Assembly (NCBI GenBank): GCA_910578475.1
Contig: CAJTRK010000006.1
Location: 1-64,000 of the forward strand
Reading direction: 5' to 3'
Length of the DNA: 64,000 nucleotides
Origin: an uncultured Lachnospiraceae bacterium
GTDB lineage: Bacteria; Bacillota; Clostridia; Lachnospirales; Lachnospiraceae
Positions 57,927 to 64,000 of the stretch are shown piece by piece (position 1 is the stretch's first letter; every line of letters starts with the position of its first letter). The position numbers were made by a program, and so were the translations under genes. The notes beneath the pieces were generated by a model. It was not told where the DNA came from, searched no databases, and saw only the letters and a program-made list of their open reading frames with translations.

Positions 57927-59611
57927 TACGTCCTCGCCAACACCTCAAACGTCCGGCTGATGTTCATCTTGCCGTAACCCCACCGTTCATCCGGATAAGT
58001 GACATTGCTCTCCCGCACCGCTCCCCGGATAAAATTGCTCTTAATCGTCCGGCTTTCCACGAACGGCGCATAACCTTCCACAATGGCCCATTCCATGAAC
58101 TGAGCCACGCAGCCCGCCGTTAACGCAGCCGCCATACTGGAACCGCTCCGGTTTCCGAGAACGGATGCAACCTGTACGCCGGGCGCCGAAAAATCCGGCT
58201 TAATCGTACCATCGGAGGTAAATCCTCTGCCCGATTCGGAAAACCAGCTGCCGGTTATGCCATTATATGCCGAGACCGTTATGACACCCTGGGCATTGGA
58301 AGGCTCTGTCAAGGTAACATTCGGGTCCGGTTCCAGAAAATGCACGCCGCCGTCGATGAATGCTTCAATCGGCAGCCAGAGATGAAAGCGGCCGGAACTG
58401 CGGACGCGTTCCTGTGCCGCAGGCGTCACCGTAATTGTCCAGATGCCCGGAGTCGGATTCTGAAAGCGGAAAAAAATCATCTCATTCCCGGATAACTTTT
58501 CAATCAGGGAAAGTCCTGTATAAATTTTCGTCCGGTCAAACAGAAAGGTATAGTTATTATCGACTCCGCTTCGAAAATCAATGTTGGAAACGACTTCGCC
58601 GCCCGGCGTGCGCAGCGACACGCTATAAATGTCAATCCGGTTTCCCCACAACTCCATGCAGAATCCTTTTGTATTTTCTTCTACGCGTAATTCGACTTCT
58701 TCGGGTATGGAAGCGCTGTAATGATGTTCTTTGTCCCCCTCATTGCCGCCACAGACGACCACCGCCCTGCTTCTTCTGGCGGCAATTTTGTTCAGATAAA
58801 CGCCGAGAGGCGAGCTTCCGGCATGGTCCCCCATATTCGTCCCGATTCCCAACACAATGACGACCGGCCGCCGGAACACGATTGCCATATTTTCCAGATA
58901 TCTGACAGCCTGCATAATATCATTTTCCTGATAAGCTTCGGCATCATCCGCCACCAGATAATATTCCCGCAGGTGTTTTTTGGCGTCTTTCAGTTTCACG
59001 ACCGCAATATCCGTTTCCGGAGCCGCTCCCCGAAAAGTCAGTCCCTGGTCCAGAATGCTTCCCGCCGCCGTCGATGCCATCGCCGTGCCGTGTCCGTTCT
59101 CATCCGTAGTCGGAACGACATCGAGAGGATTTTGACTCTGCAGCGCACGGTCAATCTCCTCTCGTGTATATTCCGTTCCGTATAAAAATCCTTCCGGCGG
59201 CTCTCCGCTCTGTATCGTCTGGTCCCATATGGACAAAATCCTGCTGCCGCCCGATTCATTCTTAAATACATCCAACTGGTATCGGATTCCCGTGTCTATA
59301 AACCCGATTATCGTTCCGGTTCCCTTTAGTGAAAGCGGCGGGCCCTGTATCTGCAAATTTCCGGTCTCCACCAGGCTTTCCGCCTCAAAAGTCTGCATCA
59401 ACCCGTACAGTTTCGGGATTGCCGCATAACTGTAGATGCCTATGGAAAGCGGCGGCAGTTCCTGCCGATTAATATGTGCCGTACCAAATTCCTCATCAAT
59501 TACGTCATAGCAATAATCGAAATTTAATCTCTGCAAATCTTCTTCCGGCAGCACATAGTCGATTATCACGTCCGCATAGTCGTTGGATAAAATCCTGTCC
59601 TTACATGTCAT
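57926..59611 (-). CDS. S8 family (Csp-like) subtilisin peptidase
   Basis: 561 residues with no signal peptide, the layout of clostridial Csp-type subtilases. The catalytic triad is complete: D106 (IIGFIDTGIRY), H174 (TDENGHGTAMAS) and S492 (NRSGSSMAAALTAGC). A large insertion between the H and S blocks (residues about 290-420, IDIYSVSLRTPGGEVVSNID) is the jelly-roll typical of the Csp group, which processes spore germination proteins in Clostridia. Multiple paralogues are common in Lachnospiraceae, so a spore role is only a possibility. The ribosome site is weak. Confidence 0.88.
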   Translation of the reverse strand: MTCKDRILSNDYADVIIDYVLPEEDLQRLNFDYCYDVIDEEFGTAHINRQELPPLSIGIYSYAAIPKLYGLMQTFEAESLVETGNLQIQGPPLSLKGTGTIIGFIDTGIRYQLDVFKNESGGSRILSIWDQTIQSGEPPEGFLYGTEYTREEIDRALQSQNPLDVVPTTDENGHGTAMASTAAGSILDQGLTFRGAAPETDIAVVKLKDAKKHLREYYLVADDAEAYQENDIMQAVRYLENMAIVFRRPVVIVLGIGTNMGDHAGSSPLGVYLNKIAARRSRAVVVCGGNEGDKEHHYSASIPEEVELRVEENTKGFCMELWGNRIDIYSVSLRTPGGEVVSNIDFRSGVDNNYTFLFDRTKIYTGLSLIEKLSGNEMIFFRFQNPTPGIWTITVTPAAQERVRSSGRFHLWLPIEAFIDGGVHFLEPDPNVTLTEPSNAQGVITVSAYNGITGSWFSESGRGFTSDGTIKPDFSAPGVQVASVLGNRSGSSMAAALTAGCVAQFMEWAIVEGYAPFVESRTIKSNFIRGAVRESNVTYPDERWGYGKMNISRTFEVLART

Positions 59612-59707
59612 ATCATATCTGCGCTTTCACTGTCTCCTGCTTACTATATGATATGCGTTTCTCCTGTCCGCGTCCCGCGGCCTGATATTTTCATCCTGAT
59701 ATCGCTT

Positions 59708-61354
59708 TTATGATTCCGCGCTGATAACACGCAATCCATCCGGATTCGCCGCACTTCCGCTTCGGATATCGATAATCGGCCCGCCCGTGCCTTCCACATA
59801 TTCCCGGGTAATGGTAATCCTTCCAATATTGTCGTCTTTTGGAATCTCATACATAATATCCAGCATAAATTCCTCTATAATGGCGCGGAGCGCACGCGCG
59901 CCGGTATCTTTTTCCATTGCTTTTTCCGCAATCGCCTCAAGCGCTCCGGTGTCAAATTCCAGTTTCACTTCATCCAATGCGAGCAGTTTCTGGTACTGTT
60001 TTAAAATCGCATTCCGGGGTTCGCTCAGAATCTTGACCAGCATTTCTTTACCGAGTCCTTCCAGCGTAAAAATAATGGGAAGACGCCCGATAAATTCCGG
60101 AATCATGCCGAACTTTTTGATATCCTCCACCGTCACCCGGCTCAAAATATTTTTCTCTTTATCATATTTGTCGCGCAGCTCCGCGTTATAACCGATAGAG
60201 GTCTTTTTGTTCAGACGTTTTTTGATAATCTCGTCCAAATCCGGAAACGCACCGCCGCATATGAACAAGATATTACGGGTGTTGACTGTCGCAAGCGGAA
60301 CCATGGCGTTTTTGGAATTGGCTCCCACAGGCACTTCGACTTCGGCGCCTTCCAACAGTTTCAGCATTCCCTGCTGTACGGACTCTCCGCTCACATCTCT
60401 GGAATTGGTATTCTTTTTCTTGGCAATCTTATCGATTTCATCTATAAAAATAATGCCCTGCTCAGCCCGCTCCACATCATTGTCCGCCGCCGCAAGCAGT
60501 TTGGAAACGACGCTTTCAATATCATCGCCGATATAACCGGCTTCCGTTAAAGATGTTGCATCCGCGATGGCAAGCGGCACATCCAAAAGCCGCGCCAGCG
60601 TTTTGACAAGATAGGTTTTACCGCATCCTGTCGGCCCAATCATCAACATATTGGATTTCTCGATTTCTATTTCGTCCATCGTTCCGGTAGCGACTCTTTT
60701 GTAATGGTTATAAACGGCCACCGACATTACTTTCTTTGCATGCTCCTGCCCGACCACATAATCGTCCAGCTTCGCCTTAATTTTATGCGGCGGCATAATG
60801 TTCTTAATATCAATGACCGGCACATTTTCCTTTGCTTTTTTCTTTTTTTTGATTTTCTGTTTATTCGGAATGCCGCCGTCTCCCTGTAAATCCGCCAGAT
60901 TGACAAAACTGATATTGGGAAATCCTTTTCCGTTACTGAAATCCCCCATATTGCCGCCCAGATTTCCGGGATTATTCAGCATTCCCTGATAATCAAACTG
61001 GCTGACCGTATCCATCGTCTTGTGCATGCAGTCGTTGCAGACACAGATATGATTGGGCAGTTTAAACATCTTCCCCGCTTTGCTCTCCGGCCGCCGGCAG
61101 ATAAAACAGACCTCCTCGTATTCATCCTGCCTGTCATCCTTCTGACTCGCATCGGCTCCTGCATCCGGCGCCTTTGCCGACACAATATCCGTATTTCTTC
61201 CGCTTTCCGTTTTATCCGGATTTCCGATATCCTCTCCATCCGTCCGGCCGCTCACCAGCGCTTTCTTTTCCGCTTCCACATCCTCCAGTTCCCTGAAATC
61301 CCAGTTTTTCTTTATTTCTTTATTTTCATCCATTCGTTCATCGTCACGCATCAT
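59708..61354 (-). CDS. clpX: ClpX-type AAA+ ATPase, divergent and extended
   Basis: 548 residues, about 120 longer than usual ClpX. The extra length is an acidic N-terminal tail and an Asn/Gly-rich linker. The C4 zinc finger is present (CFICRRPESKAGKMF, HICVCNDCMHKTMD). The AAA+ module is intact: Walker A MIGPTGCGKTYLVKTLA, pore loop AGYIGDDIES, Walker B GIIFIDEIDKIAKK, sensor EFIGRLPIIFTLEGL and GARALRAIIEEFMLD. The ClpP-binding IGF loop reads IGY. No clpP is nearby, so it is probably a second ClpX. The start may be 61354 or an ATG at 61333. Confidence 0.92.
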   Translation of the reverse strand: MMRDDERMDENKEIKKNWDFRELEDVEAEKKALVSGRTDGEDIGNPDKTESGRNTDIVSAKAPDAGADASQKDDRQDEYEEVCFICRRPESKAGKMFKLPNHICVCNDCMHKTMDTVSQFDYQGMLNNPGNLGGNMGDFSNGKGFPNISFVNLADLQGDGGIPNKQKIKKKKKAKENVPVIDIKNIMPPHKIKAKLDDYVVGQEHAKKVMSVAVYNHYKRVATGTMDEIEIEKSNMLMIGPTGCGKTYLVKTLARLLDVPLAIADATSLTEAGYIGDDIESVVSKLLAAADNDVERAEQGIIFIDEIDKIAKKKNTNSRDVSGESVQQGMLKLLEGAEVEVPVGANSKNAMVPLATVNTRNILFICGGAFPDLDEIIKKRLNKKTSIGYNAELRDKYDKEKNILSRVTVEDIKKFGMIPEFIGRLPIIFTLEGLGKEMLVKILSEPRNAILKQYQKLLALDEVKLEFDTGALEAIAEKAMEKDTGARALRAIIEEFMLDIMYEIPKDDNIGRITITREYVEGTGGPIIDIRSGSAANPDGLRVISAES

Positions 61355-61430
61355 CTATTCATACCATACCTTTCCCGTCATGTCCGGATCTGACCCGAAA
61401 ACGCTCAATCGCGGATTCTCTTTTTATGAT

Positions 61431-61459
61431 AGTATAAATTACGGATTCCCACAAGTGAA
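61431..61459 (-). promoter_or_regulatory. Candidate clpX promoter
   Basis: Minus strand TTCACT (61454-61459), 17 bp, TATACT (61431-61436), about 75 bp upstream of the clpX start. It lies between clpX and the htrA terminator. Confidence 0.5.
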
Positions 61460-61488
61460 CTTTTTCTAAAGAAAATCTATCCTGTAAA

Positions 61489-61537
61489 GAAAATCCGCAA
61501 GACCCTTTTTAATCGGACCTTACGGATTTTCTTTGCT
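61489..61537 (-). terminator. Intrinsic terminator after htrA
   Basis: GAAAATCCG-T/C-AAG arms of about 17 bp surround a short loop (61489-61531). The mismatches are G-U pairs in RNA, and T-rich tracts flank both ends. It sits directly after the htrA stop. Confidence 0.8.
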
Positions 61538-61538
61538 T

Positions 61539-63218
61539 TTACTGTTCTACTTTATTTCCAAGTGTAATATCGACTGTTTTGCTCTTATAGCCTCCGCTGT
61601 CAATCGTCATAACGGTTATTTTCACCGTATCGCCTTTGGCATAGTATTCCAGCTGTCTTTGCAGCTCATCCATGGATGAAATCTTAATGCCGTCGAACTC
61701 TGTAATGATATCGCCTTTGGTCAGCCCCGCTGCCTCAGCCGCCGTATTTTCATATACCTGTGCGATATAAACGCCCTCCGGCATGCCGTAGGTGGACGAT
61801 ACTTCGGTCGTCACGCTGATTCCGGAAATGCCCAGGAATCCTCTCTCTTCTTCCGCTACTTTGTTCTTTGTTTCCCGCAGCATCAAATCCGCGATAATCG
61901 GGCTTGCCGCAGAAATCGGAATCGCATATCCCATGCCCTCGATAACGCTGCCGCCTATTTTATTGGAGTTGATTCCGATAACTTCTCCTTTCATGTTCAA
62001 AAGAGCGCCGCCGGAATTTCCGGGATTAATCGCCGCATCCGTCTGAATGAATGTGCCGGTGCTGCCATCCGAAAGTTCCATATCTCTGTCCAATGCGCTG
62101 ATAACGCCGGTCGTTACGGACTGACCGTAACCGAGCGAATTTCCGATTGCAATCGCGGGTTCACCGACTTTCAGGGAATCCGAATCGCCCAACGTCGCGA
62201 TAGCTATCTGGTTCAGTGTGGAATTCAGTATATTTTCGGTCGGCACGGCAATAATTGCCAAATCCATTTTGGCGTCCGTTCCTTTGACGGAAGCCTCCGC
62301 TTCGCTGCCTTCCACGAACTGTACCATTAGTTTATCCGCATCCATAATGACATGGTAATTGGTTACGATTAAAAGCTCGGAATCGTTTTCGCCGACGATG
62401 ATGCCGGAACCGCTGGCTTCCGCTTCGCTGGTCATCGCCTGTCCAAAATAAGACATCGTTTCCGTATAGGTATTGCTGATGGAAACAACCGAAGGCATAA
62501 CGGCCTTCACCACGCCTGAAACATCCTGAACTGCCGCCATCTGCGGCGCCGAATCCAATGTCATCTTAATATCGGAATCCTGTGCGGCATTCGCTGCGCC
62601 GTCATTTTCTTTCTGTGAGGAATCCGTTGTTTCGCCGCTGTTTTCCTGTCCGTCTTCGGATAAAATTTCTCCGGCCTCTTCTCCTGCTTCTCCCTGTTCA
62701 TTTACTTCCGCGCTGACGGCCGCTTCCGTTTTTCCTCCGTGCAGCATTCCCGTTGCCGCCTCTACCGCATAAAACCCGAGCCCCGCACAGATGCCAAAAA
62801 ACAATCCGAGTGAAACGCTGACCAGCGCTTTCTTGAAATAAATATTGTTTCCGCTCTTTTCTTTTTTCTTCTTATCCTCTCCGTTCTGCCCGTAATCGCT
62901 CGGATAAGTATTCCCGTACTGATAGCTTCCCGCATTCTGTCCGGTGTTCTGGTTCTGATACATTCCGGTATGATATCCATAATCTCTGCCAGCAGAGCCA
63001 AAATAACTGTTTGCCTGACTGGCATTTCCATAGGCATCCCCCGGAACCGGTCCATTCTGTGGAGCCTGCGCATTCTGTACGTTTTGCACCGTCTGGGAAG
63101 TCGGGGAACTTTGTACGGCCTGGGAACTGAAAATTCCTCCCGTGACCTTCAAATCCGTATTCTGCTCCGTGTTCATACCATTCTCATGATTTTCATTCGG
63201 AAAATTATTATCATACAT
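61539..63218 (-). CDS. htrA: HtrA/DegP-like membrane-anchored serine protease
   Basis: 559 residues. A long cytoplasmic Asn/Gln/Gly-rich N-terminus (about 130 residues, YQNQNTGQNAGSYQYGNTYP) precedes a transmembrane helix (ALVSVSLGLFFGICAGLGFY). An acidic linker and the trypsin-like domain follow with the triad H (VTNYHVIMDADKL), D (AKMDLAIIAVP) and S (INPGNSGGALLNMKGEV). One PDZ domain ends the protein (FLGISGISVTTEVSSTYGMP, GLTKGDIITEFDGIKISSMD). It handles misfolded proteins at the cell surface. GGAAAGGGG precedes the start; a hairpin resembling the recurrent leader lies upstream. Confidence 0.95.
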   Translation of the reverse strand: MYDNNFPNENHENGMNTEQNTDLKVTGGIFSSQAVQSSPTSQTVQNVQNAQAPQNGPVPGDAYGNASQANSYFGSAGRDYGYHTGMYQNQNTGQNAGSYQYGNTYPSDYGQNGEDKKKKEKSGNNIYFKKALVSVSLGLFFGICAGLGFYAVEAATGMLHGGKTEAAVSAEVNEQGEAGEEAGEILSEDGQENSGETTDSSQKENDGAANAAQDSDIKMTLDSAPQMAAVQDVSGVVKAVMPSVVSISNTYTETMSYFGQAMTSEAEASGSGIIVGENDSELLIVTNYHVIMDADKLMVQFVEGSEAEASVKGTDAKMDLAIIAVPTENILNSTLNQIAIATLGDSDSLKVGEPAIAIGNSLGYGQSVTTGVISALDRDMELSDGSTGTFIQTDAAINPGNSGGALLNMKGEVIGINSNKIGGSVIEGMGYAIPISAASPIIADLMLRETKNKVAEEERGFLGISGISVTTEVSSTYGMPEGVYIAQVYENTAAEAAGLTKGDIITEFDGIKISSMDELQRQLEYYAKGDTVKITVMTIDSGGYKSKTVDITLGNKVEQ

Positions 63219-63267
63219 CGTAAAGACCCCTTTCCTGCTTTTCTTTCCTGACGAATAAAATCGCCTG

Positions 63268-63284
63268 TGAAAGATTTTCTTTCA
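63268..63284 (-). promoter_or_regulatory. Leader hairpin upstream of htrA
   Basis: TGAAAGA-AAA-TCTTTCA on the minus strand, followed by CACAGGCGATTTTATTCG, recalls the first hairpin and downstream GCGAATTTG of the structured leaders A-C but is shorter and less similar. The rest of 63285-63387 is A/T-rich, with a TATACT-like -10 near 63305 and no clear -35. Confidence 0.35.
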
Positions 63285-63387
63285 ACCTTCAACTTATGAA
63301 CACAGTATAGCTTCGAATTGTGTACAAAATGTGATAAAAGTTTTTCATTTTTGTGTTTTTATGAAAAAATTTTAACAGCTCCAGACA

Positions 63388-64000
63388 TCACTCAACCGTC
63401 ACTGATTTCGCCAGATTACGCGGCTTATCCACATCGCATCCTTTTCCGACCGCTACATAATAGCCGAACAGCTGTAACGGGATAATTGCGAGCGAATTGG
63501 CAAAATAAGGATTTGTCTCCGGAATATAAATAACATAATCGGCTGCTTTCTCGATTTCTTTATTTCCTTCACAGGTAACCGCCAGCACAAAAGCGCCCCG
63601 CGCTTTAACTTCAACCATATTGCTGATTGTTTTGGCATATAAATCAGGCTGTGTTGATACCGCCGCTACGAGCGTTCCTTCTTCAATCAGAGAAATTGTG
63701 CCATGTTTCAGTTCTCCCGCCGCATACGCCTCCGAATGAATATAGGAAATCTCTTTGAGTTTCAAAGACCCTTCCAGGGAAATCGCATAGTCGATGCCCC
63801 GCCCGATAAAAAAGATGTCTTTGGCGCCGATATATCGGTTGGCAAATCTCTGAATCCGCAGTTTATTATTCAACAAAAGCTCTATCTGGTCCGGAAGCCT
63901 CCGCAAGTCAGTCAACAAAGCCGAAAACTCTTTATCCGTAATCTTCCCCCGCGCCTTTCCGAGCTTCATCGCCAGCAGATAAAGCGCAATCAGCTGCGCG
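63388..64000 (-). CDS. glmS: Glutamine-fructose-6-phosphate aminotransferase, C-terminal part (5' end outside window)
   Basis: The frame is open to the window edge (about 204 residues visible). The second SIS domain is clear: IFFIGRGIDYAISLEGSLKL, KEISYIHSEAYAAGELKHG, TISLIEEGTLVAAVSTQPDL and the C-terminal signature VDKPRNLAKSVTVE. It makes glucosamine 6-phosphate for peptidoglycan precursor synthesis in the cytosol. The glutaminase domain would lie beyond 64000. Intergenic distance to htrA is about 170 bp. Confidence 0.96.
   Translation of the reverse strand, partial: AQLIALYLLAMKLGKARGKITDKEFSALLTDLRRLPDQIELLLNNKLRIQRFANRYIGAKDIFFIGRGIDYAISLEGSLKLKEISYIHSEAYAAGELKHGTISLIEEGTLVAAVSTQPDLYAKTISNMVEVKARGAFVLAVTCEGNKEIEKAADYVIYIPETNPYFANSLAIIPLQLFGYYVAVGKGCDVDKPRNLAKSVTVE

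Overview
The window looks like a chromosome segment of a Lachnospiraceae-type Firmicute (Clostridia). Genes are Shine-Dalgarno-led, base composition is intermediate, ABC transporters of the bacitracin type sit beside a two-component system, and there are a Csp-like subtilase, FMN_bind-like and FliD-like anchored proteins, and several xylan/host-glycan style genes. Most genes lie on the minus strand. No rRNA, tRNA or CRISPR array was recognised.

Layout. 1-3.3 kb: tail of an IS1634-like transposase, then a GH2 glycosidase. 3.3-15.6 kb: housekeeping and surface genes (glutamine-dependent NAD synthase, Hsp33, a methyltransferase, a secreted GH20 hexosaminidase, a small membrane exporter, HisC, a GT2 glycosyltransferase, a beta-propeller-like anchored protein, a PIN-domain protein). 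15.7-19.3 kb: response regulator, ABC ATPase, permease and histidine kinase, with direct repeats at an internal promoter. 19.3-25.7 kb: coiled-coil protein, membrane glycosyltransferase, CapA-like phosphoesterase, DUF3160 lipoprotein.

26.3-33.5 kb is the highlight. It is a compact integrated element of about 7.2 kb that splits a polysaccharide deacetylase gene exactly at its catalytic FDAAWGN motif. The two gene halves (25742-26318 and 33531-33912) rejoin in perfect frame across a shared 10-bp core, and the rebuilt attP has 15-bp inverted arms (13/15 identical) around a CA dinucleotide. The element encodes a large serine recombinase with a small coupled ORF, a hendecad-repeat coiled-coil protein, and a five-gene NAD salvage operon (nicotinamidase, PRPP synthetase, nicotinamide phosphoribosyltransferase, NH3-type NAD synthase and an NrtR-like Nudix regulator) driven by one consensus promoter that overlaps a palindrome. 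A separate NAD synthase lies outside the element, so the cargo looks accessory.

34-44 kb: small membrane protein, DUF1349 protein, MFS carrier with a divergent AraC regulator, a 166-nt near-perfect hairpin, a FliD-like protein, then a sugar operon (xylulokinase, DUF4867, fucose/arabinose isomerase family) with a divergent LacI-type regulator. 44-51 kb: c-di-GMP phosphodiesterase whose leader holds two tandem intrinsic terminators, carbamate kinase, a lipoprotein, signal peptidase II, and two tandem AraC paralogues. 51-55 kb: an A/T-richer XRE regulator plus BceAB-like exporter. 55-64 kb: amidohydrolase, toxin-antitoxin remnants, subtilase, a divergent ClpX, HtrA and the 3' end of glmS.

A second notable pattern is a structured 5' leader found before three unrelated genes (15554, 33912, 38085). 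Each has a TGAAAAAT-AA-ATTTTTCA hairpin with compensatory changes in its outer pairs, followed by a second hairpin whose loop carries a CAAAT-TCGC-like sequence.
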